A stretch of DNA of 64,000 nucleotides, from assembly GCF_013141865.1 (NCBI RefSeq), contig NZ_RCST01000001.1, positions 930,001 through 994,000 on the forward strand, given 5' to 3'. The number at the start of each line of letters is the position of its first letter. Within the stretch, counting starts at the first letter, position 1. Made by a program: the position numbers and the translations under genes. This DNA is from Methylomonas sp. ZR1. Lineage in GTDB: Bacteria > Pseudomonadota > Gammaproteobacteria > Methylococcales > Methylomonadaceae. The notes beneath the pieces were generated by a model. It did not search any database. It saw nothing but the letters and a program-made list of their open reading frames with translations, and was not told the DNA's origin. Of the stretch, positions 17,364 to 26,146 are shown piece after piece.

Positions 17364-17391
17364 TTACAATTTGGTAGCCCATGGCTAAAAT
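17364..17391 (+). promoter_or_regulatory. Probable promoter of the cytochrome c peroxidase gene
   Basis: TTACAA at 17364-17369 and TAAAAT at 17386-17391 are 16 bp apart, a fair sigma-70 match, followed by a strong AGGAGG ribosome binding site at 17400-17405 just before the ATG at 17411. Confidence 0.4.
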
Positions 17392-17410
17392 AATTACTTA
17401 GGAGGATCTC

Positions 17411-18418
17411 ATGTTTAAATTTCGTATGCTGGTTTCTGCGATAGCGCTGACTGGTTCGATGTCTGTTATGGCGGCGGATGCGCTGCCCACCACGGCGCCA
17501 GCGCCTGCCAACAACCCCACAACCCCCGAAAAAGTTGAACTGGGTAAAATGCTGTATCACGATCCGCGTCTGTCTTCCACGGGCACCGTTTCTTGCGCGT
17601 CTTGCCACAACACCATGCTGGGCGGCGAAGATAACCGGCCCAACTCCATGGGTGTCAACGGCCAAACCGGCGGCCGCAGTGCACCAACGGTCTGGAATGC
17701 CGCATTCAACAAAGTGCAATTCTGGGACGGCCGCGCCGACAGTCTGGAAGCGCAAGCAGCAGGTCCAGTCACCAACCCAATTGAAATGGGTATGAAAAGC
17801 TGGGATGACGTGGTTGCTCGCTTGAAAACCATCAAAGGCTATCGCCATGCTTTCGAAGTGGCCTTTGGTAGCGACGCCGAAGCTATTACCAAAGACAACG
17901 CCACCAAAGCGATTGCCGCCTACGAAAGAACGTTGATTACACCGAATAGCGCCTACGACAAATATGTCAAAGGCGATAAAGATGCATTGACCGAACAGCA
18001 AGAACGCGGTCTGAAAAAAGCCGTGGAATTGGGTTGCACCAGTTGCCACAGTGGTCCGGCCTTTAACGGCCCAGGGGTATTCCAAAAATTCCCTGTTAAC
18101 CCTAGCGGCTACTTCGAAGCGCAATACCACTTCCAAAAAGACAAAGGCTTAGCTGAAGTCACCAAAAAAGAAAGCGACGAGCACCTGTTTAAAGTGCCGA
18201 CTCTGCGTAACGTGGCTTTGACCGCACCTTATATGCACAACGGTTCGGTAAAAACTTTGGATAAAGCCGTTTGGTTGATGGGTAAATTGCAATTAAATCA
18301 AGAGTTGTCCGATGCTGATGTGGCTGACATCGTCGCGTTTTTGAATGCGCTGACCGGCGAATTCCCAGCGCAAACCATGCCGCAATTGCCAGGAACACCG
18401 GGTTCCAGCTTTAACTGA
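17411..18418 (+). CDS. ccpA: Di-haem cytochrome c peroxidase (CCP/MauG family)
   Basis: A 335-residue secreted protein, the usual length of bacterial di-haem peroxidases. A signal peptide ends near MAA-DA (about residue 22). Two c-type haem sites are present: CASCH at 62-66 and CTSCH at 209-213, with the surrounding GRSAPTVWNA, EMGM and HLFKVPTLRNVALTAPYMHNGSV motifs of the family. The enzyme reduces hydrogen peroxide in the periplasm using electrons from a small cytochrome or cupredoxin. It has a very strong ribosome binding site, its own likely promoter and its own terminator, so it seems to be an independent, well-expressed gene. MauG-like cofactor maturation is a formal alternative, but no mau genes are near. 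Confidence 0.93.
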   Translation: MFKFRMLVSAIALTGSMSVMAADALPTTAPAPANNPTTPEKVELGKMLYHDPRLSSTGTVSCASCHNTMLGGEDNRPNSMGVNGQTGGRSAPTVWNAAFNKVQFWDGRADSLEAQAAGPVTNPIEMGMKSWDDVVARLKTIKGYRHAFEVAFGSDAEAITKDNATKAIAAYERTLITPNSAYDKYVKGDKDALTEQQERGLKKAVELGCTSCHSGPAFNGPGVFQKFPVNPSGYFEAQYHFQKDKGLAEVTKKESDEHLFKVPTLRNVALTAPYMHNGSVKTLDKAVWLMGKLQLNQELSDADVADIVAFLNALTGEFPAQTMPQLPGTPGSSFN

Positions 18419-18443
18419 GTTTTATCAGGTAGTTAAAGATTAA

Positions 18444-18467
18444 GGGGGCCGCAAGGCCCCTTTTTTT
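18444..18467 (+). terminator. Rho-independent terminator of the peroxidase gene
   Basis: GGGGCC pairs with GGCCCC around a GCAA tetraloop and is followed by seven T, 25 bp after the peroxidase stop. Confidence 0.92.
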
Positions 18468-18739
18468 GTCAAAATACTTCCTTCACGGGGCACAATACGC
18501 AATGTAGATTAAGAGTTTTGGGTACTTTAAGTCGTTTCCAGGGCAAAGTCATGGGACGGTTTGCCAACTTTTGCATGGTGAGAATACGTTGACCCTGATT
18601 TTATTTGAAGGATCGCCAAAGCATATTACCGAACAAGCACCGGCAAGCCGAAAATAATCATTGCGGGAAAATATTACCGTTTCCCTGATAGGCAAAGATA
18701 TGTATAAGCGTATCTTTACCATCTGCTTGGGGGCTTTTT

Positions 18740-19273
18740 ATGAAAAATTACTTAACGATAATATGCCTGGCCATCGCGTCATTTTCATTTCAAGTTAATG
18801 CGTCAACTTTAAGTTGGGGCACAATTACCGGTTATGGCCCTATTCTCGGAAGTTTGCAATCAGGTCAAAATTCGCCGCAGGATCTATTCGGCATAGTAAC
18901 CGGCCTACGTATCGAAACCAATGTGCTTGACGATTGGACTTTTAATTTACACAACAGCAGTCAAGTTAGGGTTTCAGTAAGTTCCCTAGAAACTAACACT
19001 GGGAGTCTGTTATACGCCGTCAACTTGGATGGAAGTCCATTGGCTAAAAGTGCCGGACCTGCCGATGAAGCTTGGTCCTTTGACGGTATATTGACTGCCG
19101 GCTCTCACACGATAAATATTCTGGGTATCGCCATTTCCCTGGAGAGCACAAGTGGCTACCAAGTTAATGTTAGCGCCATGAATGCAGTTGTTCCTATCCC
19201 GGCGGTTGGGTGGGTTTTCAGCTTTTTTCTGTTTTATATGTTCCGAAATATGCCGCGCCGTCGAGGTTATTGA
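18740..19273 (+). CDS. Secreted protein with VPIPA-type PEP-CTERM-like sorting tail
   Basis: A 177-residue protein with an N-terminal signal peptide (cut near VNA-ST, about residue 22) and a beta-rich middle. The C-terminus reads VVPIPAVGWVFSFFLFYMF followed by Arg-rich RNMPRRRGY. This VPxPA, hydrophobic helix and basic end make the variant of the PEP-CTERM signal common in gammaproteobacterial methanotrophs. The signal is recognised by an exosortase that cuts and anchors surface or exopolysaccharide-associated proteins. The middle domain resembles the beta-sandwich of many PEP-CTERM proteins but no specific function is recognised. The gene stands alone with 270 bp upstream. No exosortase gene is in the window. 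Confidence 0.7.
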   Translation: MKNYLTIICLAIASFSFQVNASTLSWGTITGYGPILGSLQSGQNSPQDLFGIVTGLRIETNVLDDWTFNLHNSSQVRVSVSSLETNTGSLLYAVNLDGSPLAKSAGPADEAWSFDGILTAGSHTINILGIAISLESTSGYQVNVSAMNAVVPIPAVGWVFSFFLFYMFRNMPRRRGY

Positions 19274-19658
19274 TGTTAGGTATAACAAATCGATGCAATC
19301 TTTCCGCTGTCTCCGCGGTACCAGCAAAGACTCTGAACGCCGGTAAGGATTTGTTTTCCGTTGCCATTTCAGGTGGTTGGATATTGCAAAGCTTCTACGA
19401 CAAAACCGCTGATATTTCTGCGGCGTTTTGCGATTGAGTCTTCGGGCGGTAAGTCCAATAGACTTTTGATTTTCAGCTAAGCAATATTCGGAAGCAAAAG
19501 CTGACAATTTTAGGATTGGCGATTAAATCGCTCCCGCATTTGCGGGAGCGCATTGCTCAAAGTAGCGTAATTTTGAGTCCTATCACTTCACTTTCTACGG
19601 GAATGCCTCTGTCTATTTCGCAACAGAACTGACGGATTCCTAAGGCTGGCAGCAAATT
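19274..19658. other. Intergenic region with a short perfect hairpin
   Basis: Nothing coding is supported in this 385-bp gap between the VPIPA protein and the convergent carbonic anhydrase gene. A perfect palindrome (CGCTCCCGCA paired with TGCGGGAGCG, 19529-19550) could be a terminator stem but lacks a T run. Confidence 0.5.
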
Positions 19659-20237
19659 TTAGCTGGCTTGGCCGGCGGCAGTCGCTTCCGGTACTTCGAT
19701 CAAACGGCCGGTTTTGACGTCGTAAACATAACCATAGACTGGAATGTCGCTAGGTACCAGGGGGTGGGACTTGATGCGCTTAACATCTTCCAACACGCTT
19801 TCGGCTTGGTTTTTAATGGTCAGCCAGTTGATGTATTTGCCATCTGTCGAGCCGGGGCCTTCGCCGCTGTCATGCCAGCCGGTGGCATCGACGCTGGCGG
19901 TTTTCAGGCTGCTGGCCAACAAATCGCTCATGATGTCGTTGGTAAAGGTTTCCATACCGCAGTCGGTGTGATGAATCACAAACCATTCCTTGGTCCCGAG
20001 TAATTTGTAAGAAATAACCAAAGAGCGGATGGCGTCGTCGCTGGCGCGGCCGCCGGCGTTGCGGATCACGTGGGCGTCGCCTTCGGATAAACCGGCGTAC
20101 TTGGCCGGGTCCAGCCGGGCGTCCATGCAGGTCAGTATGGCAAACTGACGAGCAGGGGGCATAGCCAAATCGCCTTTAGTGAAACTGGATACATAATCGC
20201 GGTTGGCTAACAGTACTTCGTTGTGAATTTTGCTCAT
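19659..20237 (-). CDS. Beta-class carbonic anhydrase
   Basis: A 192-residue enzyme interconverting CO2 and bicarbonate. The zinc ligands are C37 in [11 protein letters not shown]90 and C93 in VIHHTDCG, with the D39/R41 dyad of the CxDxR motif. The pattern CMDARLDP and the short length fit the Rv1284-like branch of beta carbonic anhydrases. The start at 20237 is preferred to the ATG 42 bp upstream because a GAGG ribosome binding site precedes it and homology begins there. The gene is divergent from a LysR regulator, with 155 bp between the starts, so control by that regulator is likely. It is cytoplasmic; there is no signal peptide. In a C1-using bacterium it could supply bicarbonate for carboxylation, an inference. 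Confidence 0.92.
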   Translation of the reverse strand: MSKIHNEVLLANRDYVSSFTKGDLAMPPARQFAILTCMDARLDPAKYAGLSEGDAHVIRNAGGRASDDAIRSLVISYKLLGTKEWFVIHHTDCGMETFTNDIMSDLLASSLKTASVDATGWHDSGEGPGSTDGKYINWLTIKNQAESVLEDVKRIKSHPLVPSDIPVYGYVYDVKTGRLIEVPEATAAGQAS

Positions 20238-20359
20238 AAAAACCTCGGTGCATGAAAAAACGTCTGGCCTGAATGTCAAACCAGACGAGGTAACGACTAT
20301 CTCCGGGCGGCATTGTAGCCAAGCGGCATTCTGGTTTAAAGACGCTATTTGGTTTATAA

Positions 20360-20382
20360 AATATAAACTTTAAGTTTATATT
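20360..20382. promoter_or_regulatory. Perfect 23-bp palindrome, candidate operator of the LysR regulator
   Basis: AATATAAACTT and AAGTTTATATT are exact inverted arms around a single T. The site lies 11 bp upstream of the LysR ATG at 20393 and 123 bp upstream of the carbonic anhydrase start, and contains T-N11-A spacing as in LysR boxes. It overlaps the region expected for the regulator's own ribosome binding site or promoter, so autorepression is likely. Confidence 0.6.
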
Positions 20383-20392
20383 GAGTGCCGCG

Positions 20393-21277
20393 ATGGATAA
20401 ATTTAACAACATGCGTGTTTTTTGCCGAATAGTCGAGCTAGGCACTTTCTCTGCTGTTGCAAAAGAATCGAAGCTGTCCACGATGATGATCAGCAAATAC
20501 ATTGCCCAATTGGAAGCATCTCTGGGGGTGGTGCTATTGCATCGCACTACCCGTAGTCTAAGTCTGACCAGTGCCGGCGAAGCCTACTATAACCGCAGCA
20601 AGCAATTGCTGGAAGATTTGGCTGATTTGGAAGCGTCTACCGCACAATCAGGCGAGCGGGTGAAAGGCACCATTAAAATCAGCGCGCCTATCGATTTCGG
20701 CGGTATGTACATGGTGCCGGCTATCGAACGTTATCTAAAGCAATATCCGGAAGTGAAGATTTTAATGTCGTTGGATAACAAACCGCCGAATTTGCGAGTC
20801 GGCAGTTTCGATATTTCCCTGTTGGTTACCGATACCCTGGACCCCGGCGTGGTGGCGCGCAAAATTGCCGAGACTGAACTGTGTACCTACGCCGCGCCGA
20901 CTTATCTAGCCGAAAAAGGTTATCCGCAAACCATAGACGAATTGGCCCAGCATCAATGCCTGCACTATGTCGATACCCCGCATGGCGAATTTTGGTTGTT
21001 TGAAGTGGACGGCGAATTGAAGAAAATCAAATCCGACTGGGTGCTGGCGTCCAATAACGGTCGCGCGCTATGTCAGGCGGCGGCCTTGGGTATGGGCATC
21101 GTGCAGGCGCCCAGACTATCGGTAGCGCCGTATTTACAAAGCGGTGAATTGGTGGAGATCCTCAGGCAATATCGCCGACCGGCGCTAGCCATTTACGCCA
21201 CTTATCTACAACGCCGCTTTTATCCGGCCAAATTGACGACGTTTATTGATTTTTTGCTGGCGTATTTCGAGCGGTAG
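20393..21277 (+). CDS. LysR-family transcriptional regulator
   Basis: A 294-residue regulator of normal family length. The N-terminal winged helix-turn-helix (about 5-62) reads FCRIVELGTFSAVAKESKLSTMMISKYIAQLEASLGVVLLHRTTRSLSLT, and residues about 88-290 form the periplasmic-binding-protein-like effector domain. It belongs to the branch near CrgA/DhcR-type regulators that often act on divergent genes. ATG at 20393 is used because the helix-turn-helix starts at once; a GTG four codons upstream is possible but would lie inside the palindrome's end. The adjacent target is probably the beta carbonic anhydrase, and itself through the 20360-20382 palindrome. The effector is unknown. Confidence 0.92.
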   Translation: MDKFNNMRVFCRIVELGTFSAVAKESKLSTMMISKYIAQLEASLGVVLLHRTTRSLSLTSAGEAYYNRSKQLLEDLADLEASTAQSGERVKGTIKISAPIDFGGMYMVPAIERYLKQYPEVKILMSLDNKPPNLRVGSFDISLLVTDTLDPGVVARKIAETELCTYAAPTYLAEKGYPQTIDELAQHQCLHYVDTPHGEFWLFEVDGELKKIKSDWVLASNNGRALCQAAALGMGIVQAPRLSVAPYLQSGELVEILRQYRRPALAIYATYLQRRFYPAKLTTFIDFLLAYFER

Positions 21278-21368
21278 TCCGCATTTGTCAAAGACAACAA
21301 ACTGTTCAGTGCCGCAGTAAAATTGTCCGCAGTCATCTGATGCATTAACCTGAACAGAGCATTGAGCC

Positions 21369-21486
21369 TTGAAAAATCCCGTTCGTCCTGAGTTTTGTCG
21401 AAGGGCGAGCGGGATTTTTCAATCACCCGGCGGGTGAGTATGTTGTAGGCCGTCCATGCTTCGACTTTGCTCAGCACGAACGGCCA
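21369..21486. repeat. REP-like palindromic element with inverted 21-bp cores
   Basis: The region holds a 17-bp stem hairpin (21369-21422, one wobble pair), a small CACCCGGCGGGTG hairpin and a third hairpin closed by GGCCGT and ACGGCC (about 21449-21486). Inside the first and third lie related 21-bp cores in opposite orientation (21382-21402 and 21460-21480; ends TTCG...CGAA). This TTCGTNCTGAG...GTCGAA type of core is a dispersed repeat in many proteobacterial genomes. It is non-coding. Confidence 0.65.
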
Positions 21487-21583
21487 CCACACCCCCCAAC
21501 TGCTCTTTTTAGGCTACATAATAGCGTCATGCCCCGAGAGGCTTAACCAACGTGGCGGATGACGCTCCGCTCAAAGCATTTAA

Positions 21584-21905
21584 GCTCGCGCACGCGGTCT
21601 TTTGCTATCGTCGCAAACTTTTTTACCTTGCACACAAGCTGCCAACCCTGGCGATTAAACCTAAAAGCCTTGCGTGCAACCCGTTTCAGCTCGTGCACGA
21701 GGTATTTTGCTATCGTCGCAATCATTTTTACCTTGCGCGCAAGCCTGCCGAGCCTGGCCATTAAACCTAAAAGCCTTGCGGGCAAGGCAAATTGATTTGC
21801 CGGTCCGGCAGAATGCCTTGCACGCAACGGGATTAATCTCGCGCACAAGGTGATTTACTATCGTCGCAAAGCTTTCTGTGTTACCCGCCAGCGCACTAAG
21901 CCAGG
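21584..21905. repeat. Three imperfect tandem repeats of about 105 bp
   Basis: Units begin with a CTCGNGCAC motif at 21585, 21690 and 21838, and each contains the core CTATCGTCGCAA (21605, 21710, 21858). The first spacing is 105 bp (35 codons), the second 148 bp because of an insertion of about 43 bp. On the minus strand the units translate as similar peptides with ATIA-K-LV-ELK and RKAFRFN motifs, in two different frames separated by the insertion. This is either a decayed gene for a repeat protein or a structured non-coding array; each unit can fold a stem of TTGC...GCAA type. Confidence 0.65.
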
Positions 21906-22189
21906 CGGCAACGTGTTTTAGTTTGAGTCCGAGCGAACGGGGCTTTCGCGAATAGCTCAATGCGATTAGCGCGAGGCGTCAAGGCCCGAATGAGAGGAAA
22001 ATCCCCAACCCCCCAAAGAAAATCATGCCGGGCACTAAGCAATCGCCCTGCACTTGAATGCAATCGAGCAATGAATTGTTGGCAGGCTGGTTATCGGCCA
22101 ATTGCTGCCGCCGTAGGGTGGTGTGAATGACTGCTGTAAACCCCATAATGGACACGGAGAATGACTTACCAGTAAGCGCTCTATCTGGA

Positions 22190-25100
22190 CTAAAGCGCAA
22201 AGCGTACCTCTGGAAGAGCATCCATACGTGATTTGTTAATCATAGTTTCCAGATCGCAGTCTCCTAACGACTGTTCGCAGATTATTTTTGCCAGTTTTAC
22301 GGATTCCTCTCTGATACTTGACGCATTGATAGCCTCTCGGCTGTTGGGGTCAATATTGGAGTAATCAGATATATCAAAAGCATTTATTAGCGCCTCTCTT
22401 AGCGTTTCTATTTGCTCAGTGGATAGCTGTTGCTTTTTGAATAATTCACCGGCCACCCAAAGTAATTGCTGCAATCCGACAGCGCGACCCGAGTCGATAA
22501 TGACAACTAGCCTTGAAACCAAATTTTTAATTTGTGGTAAATCTTTCGATTCAGATAATTCACTCCATCTATGTAACGCAACTGCAGCATAAGCTACATC
22601 ACGGCTATCTCGACCTTGTAATGCCTTACGTATGAGTTTCTCAACGCAAAGTGCTATTTCATCGTTTATAGATACGAAATAAACAAGTGCAGGAAGGGCG
22701 GCGATAGCCCCATCAACTTCGGCGTAAAACGCCTGTAGTTTGTTAAATTGTTCAACGGATTTTGCCTCGCTAGATAAAGCTGGCAAAATCGCATAAGAAA
22801 GTGCGTTACAAATAGACTCGGTTAATCGTCCGCGTTGACCAGCTTCAAAATCAAAATGACCATCACCACCTTTCCATGGTCGCCATATCATCAAACGCTC
22901 AAAAAGTATGCACGCTTGACCCGCTGAGGGAAGCAATTTCGTTCGCTCATTGATGGCCGCATTCGCCATGCTCGCATAAACCGTAATGGCTCGCTGAATT
23001 TCTTTCGAAGGAAAACTCCGTAATTCTTTCTCGGTATCTATCAGAATATCGTCGCTTGTTTCATATAAATGACGTTGCACCAAAGCCTTCACTTGCTGTT
23101 CGTCGGGCGCAGGCAAGAGTAAAAAGGCGTGGGGATATAAATCCTTTATATTGGGTAAGTGTTCATAATTGGGCATTTCCCCCCAAATTGCGGTTGCCAA
23201 GCTTTCAAGTTCTGATGATTTAAGAAAATCTTTTTCTATCAAGGGTAAAATTCTCGACAAGGCTGCAGTGCTGCTTTTTGAGCCATTTGGAGTCACCCCC
23301 GTTATTAACTCACCGATCCTTCTTTCGATACCAGGGTATGTTTGGCGTTCATTCGGAAAATTGATAATCGGATTGGGCCAATGATGAACATCATTGCTTG
23401 CCAACTCACTGCTTAAGGGAAACGCCAATGCTTCTAACAATAGATATCCCTGTTTTGAGTTTGGAACGCTTTTTAGTGAATAGGTTAAAAGGTGATCAAT
23501 AACATCAGATAACCAAAAATGTTGAAAATCTTTCTGTTGCCCTAATGAGACAGCCAGTTTAAATATGTCTGCGGCCTCTTCATCTGAAACGCGAACGGCT
23601 AGACGTGCAAAAACCTCCATTAGGACGCGAAGGATGGATATAGCATGACCTTGTTGCTCTTCTGTACCTTTACTTCGCAGGTTACTCCAATAATTAATCG
23701 CTAAACGGAGATGACAAACCAATTTCGCTACAACTTTTTCTGAAGCACATGCTAAACCGATACGTGTGAAAATGCCTTTTATTGATGATGAACTTTCGCT
23801 GATGGCAGCACGTATCGCCAAAGAGTAATCCCAAAGCTCAATTCCGATGCCACCAGACAGGATTAACTTTTCAGCTGCGCCTGCTAACAAGTTGATATTT
23901 ATGCCAGTACCACCAGTATGTAAAGGAATGCCCACACATCCGCTCACCCCCTGCAAAAGCAAGAACTCTGAGATGTCGGAGTTAACTGAACGGTTATTCG
24001 AATTATTTCGATAATGGCCTTGGTCAAATAACGGCTCAACAGGGTTCTGATTTTTAAGGTAGTCGTCTTGTCGTTTCCTAACTTTCTCTTGAAGATCTTC
24101 GATCCAAACCCAAGGATCACACTGCCAATCTTTGAAAGTGACAGGTAATGGTTCTAACGGCTTATCGGTTTGAAATTGAGATACCGCTTTTAATAACCAA
24201 TGGCACCATGTCAAGCGAGATAAAATTGGAATTGAATTTTGGTTATACCGATAACGCTCTCGAAGCTCGCGGTAGGCCTCCCTAATTAGGTGGGTAGCAT
24301 CTTCAAATCGGCCCAACTCCATTAGTAATGCAGCGCGCCTGAGTTTCCAAACAGGATCTTCACCAGTGATATTTACAATTACAGACTCGATGCCTGCAAA
24401 GTCAAGCTTGTCAAGACTAACAAGAGCTTGGTGATAGGCTAGCTCTGCATTGCAGTCTGGTAAGTACGACGCATAATTTTTCAATATGCCAATCAGTACT
24501 TGAATGCGCTCTGCAATGAATTGGTTTCCTGCTTCATCACTTGCCTCCAGCCATCGGCTGTTTTTAAGCAAGGTTAATGCAAGTTCCATTTGTTGGTGTT
24601 TGCTTAAAGAGCAGGATTGACTTGGATTAGCAAACTGAAAAAATTCATCAGTCAGCCAAGGGTCTATATATTCAAACGTAACACTATGCCGCCATGCTAT
24701 TTCATAAAGCAGATTGGCTCGATCAACCGAGTCAAGTGCAGCAACGTTATCAGGAGTGAGAAATATTGCATGAAGCTGGGAGCGTATAAGCCAGCGTAGT
24801 GACGGCGGGCACATTAACCAGCCGGGATAAGACTCTCGGTCATTTTGCAAGTGCTTAAGATGCCGTTTTATTACTCCTGCAGCATATTCTGGTTCTTTAC
24901 GAATCCGAGAATGATCTTCTTGCGCAACGTCCATAACATGTAAATCTTTTGGCCGCCACTGATGTGGCCCCGCCTTCGATTTTCCCTCGTCCCTCATTGC
25001 CTCTAAAAACAATTCGTTTGCTGTCTGATGCATAAGTTCGCGGTCGTCGATATGTTTTACCGCGTCCCACAAATCAACCGGAGCAATGTTAATAGATTCA

Positions 25101-25858
25101 AGATACTTCCGTCGTGCTGCTGACAGATTCAGTGCGCCAACCAAATAAATTTTGCGTGCATGATCGGCTAAATGATCCCGTACCCAACCTGCCCATTGTA
25201 AAAAATTTGGGTCATCCCCCGAAAAGCCCAATAAACAAAGTTCATTTTCAATAAATACTTGCCGCGCAAAATTGACAAAAGGAGCAAATTTAACAGGATA
25301 AGATCGATAGTCCTCTTGAGCTGCTATGAATATATCTGTTGCACCTATTGTGCCGTGTAGTTTAACGATACGTGGAGATTGAGCCCATGCAAGATCAGAG
25401 GGTTTTGTAACGGGACTATAGTATGGATTATGTATATTCTTCGCTGCTCGCTCCAACAATGTGTCCCAGTTAGTGGTCATAATTTCAGACCAAGGTAATG
25501 TAAGTAACGACGAATATAGTGCTCCAGGGCGCCAAGCCTCATCGTCAATTTCAAAACGAATTTGGTCGTTGAGAGATGCTTGACCAAAGTATGCGCGATA
25601 TTCCTCCGCCACACGTAACGGATCAGAAAAACTCAAGTCTTCAGTTGGATTAAGTGATTTCACTAATCTTTTGCTGAAATCATTCCAAAGGGGCATTTTT
25701 TTCCCACCCCCGCCATGATGAGCAGCGCTACGACTAAAACCTGCTCCTATCATAATCGCGGCTCCGTGCCTATTGGCATCAAGTTTATGCAGAGCAGATG
25801 CTAGCTTTTTGATGGCGGGATAATCGGAAAGATCGCTAATTTTTGATATGGATTTCAT
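22190..25858 (-). CDS. SIR2-domain protein, likely defence-associated sirtuin
   Basis: A 1222-residue single-gene unit. Residues about 25-260 form a SIR2-like NAD-binding domain: GAGFS at 38-42, TTNWD at 128-132 (N130), KLHG at 166-169 (catalytic-type H168) and GFSGDDPNF at 211-219. The remaining 950 residues are helical and repeat-like, without recognised enzymatic motifs. Large proteins with an N-terminal SIR2_2 domain and a long helical C-terminus, such as DSR1 and DSR2, protect bacteria from phages by destroying NAD once the C-terminus senses a phage protein. The layout and the Asn/His pair fit that class closely. The gene is visibly richer in A+T than its neighbours and is bordered by repeats, both signs of transfer. 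There is no partner gene (no HerA, Argonaute or TIR), so it would act alone. ATG 25858 is the only good start. Confidence 0.82.
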   Translation of the reverse strand: MKSISKISDLSDYPAIKKLASALHKLDANRHGAAIMIGAGFSRSAAHHGGGGKKMPLWNDFSKRLVKSLNPTEDLSFSDPLRVAEEYRAYFGQASLNDQIRFEIDDEAWRPGALYSSLLTLPWSEIMTTNWDTLLERAAKNIHNPYYSPVTKPSDLAWAQSPRIVKLHGTIGATDIFIAAQEDYRSYPVKFAPFVNFARQVFIENELCLLGFSGDDPNFLQWAGWVRDHLADHARKIYLVGALNLSAARRKYLESINIAPVDLWDAVKHIDDRELMHQTANELFLEAMRDEGKSKAGPHQWRPKDLHVMDVAQEDHSRIRKEPEYAAGVIKRHLKHLQNDRESYPGWLMCPPSLRWLIRSQLHAIFLTPDNVAALDSVDRANLLYEIAWRHSVTFEYIDPWLTDEFFQFANPSQSCSLSKHQQMELALTLLKNSRWLEASDEAGNQFIAERIQVLIGILKNYASYLPDCNAELAYHQALVSLDKLDFAGIESVIVNITGEDPVWKLRRAALLMELGRFEDATHLIREAYRELRERYRYNQNSIPILSRLTWCHWLLKAVSQFQTDKPLEPLPVTFKDWQCDPWVWIEDLQEKVRKRQDDYLKNQNPVEPLFDQGHYRNNSNNRSVNSDISEFLLLQGVSGCVGIPLHTGGTGININLLAGAAEKLILSGGIGIELWDYSLAIRAAISESSSSIKGIFTRIGLACASEKVVAKLVCHLRLAINYWSNLRSKGTEEQQGHAISILRVLMEVFARLAVRVSDEEAADIFKLAVSLGQQKDFQHFWLSDVIDHLLTYSLKSVPNSKQGYLLLEALAFPLSSELASNDVHHWPNPIINFPNERQTYPGIERRIGELITGVTPNGSKSSTAALSRILPLIEKDFLKSSELESLATAIWGEMPNYEHLPNIKDLYPHAFLLLPAPDEQQVKALVQRHLYETSDDILIDTEKELRSFPSKEIQRAITVYASMANAAINERTKLLPSAGQACILFERLMIWRPWKGGDGHFDFEAGQRGRLTESICNALSYAILPALSSEAKSVEQFNKLQAFYAEVDGAIAALPALVYFVSINDEIALCVEKLIRKALQGRDSRDVAYAAVALHRWSELSESKDLPQIKNLVSRLVVIIDSGRAVGLQQLLWVAGELFKKQQLSTEQIETLREALINAFDISDYSNIDPNSREAINASSIREESVKLAKIICEQSLGDCDLETMINKSRMDALPEVRFAL

Positions 25859-26146
25859 TTGTAGAATTCACAGATGGGCAAAGATTTAATGGGATATAGG
25901 CTATGTAAATTACCATATAGCTGCCATAGCTATTAGGAACAACGAAAGGCTGCTACATGCGACTAACCATACAATCAAATTGCCGTCTTAAAGTCAGCTG
26001 TTTTCAATTTGGATACAACTTTTTCAGAGTGTAATTTGCTAGAGCGCGGAAAACAGGAGGCCCTAGCATCAATTCCACTCGCATATTCATTATTTGCATC
26101 ACTCTATAGTTGGGTAGGCAAGAAGAATAAACGAAAAGCCTCGTGT

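Noticed and set aside
17342..18136. Long minus-strand frame of 264 residues opposite the cytochrome c peroxidase gene
   Set aside because: It lies wholly against a well-supported gene with signal peptide and two haem motifs; its protein has no recognisable domain and reflects codon bias of the other strand.
19010..19507. Minus-strand frame of 165 residues covering part of the VPIPA protein gene
   Set aside because: The plus-strand gene has a signal peptide and a sorting tail; the minus frame has no motif.
21584..21905. CRISPR array
   Set aside because: Only three units, too long and with no unique spacers of constant size; no cas genes nearby. No CRISPR was seen elsewhere in the window.
21979..22221. 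Minus-strand frame of 80 residues after the SIR2 gene
   Set aside because: It overlaps the SIR2 gene end, has no motif and lies in repeat-bordered DNA; considered a chance frame, although a small partner gene cannot be fully excluded.
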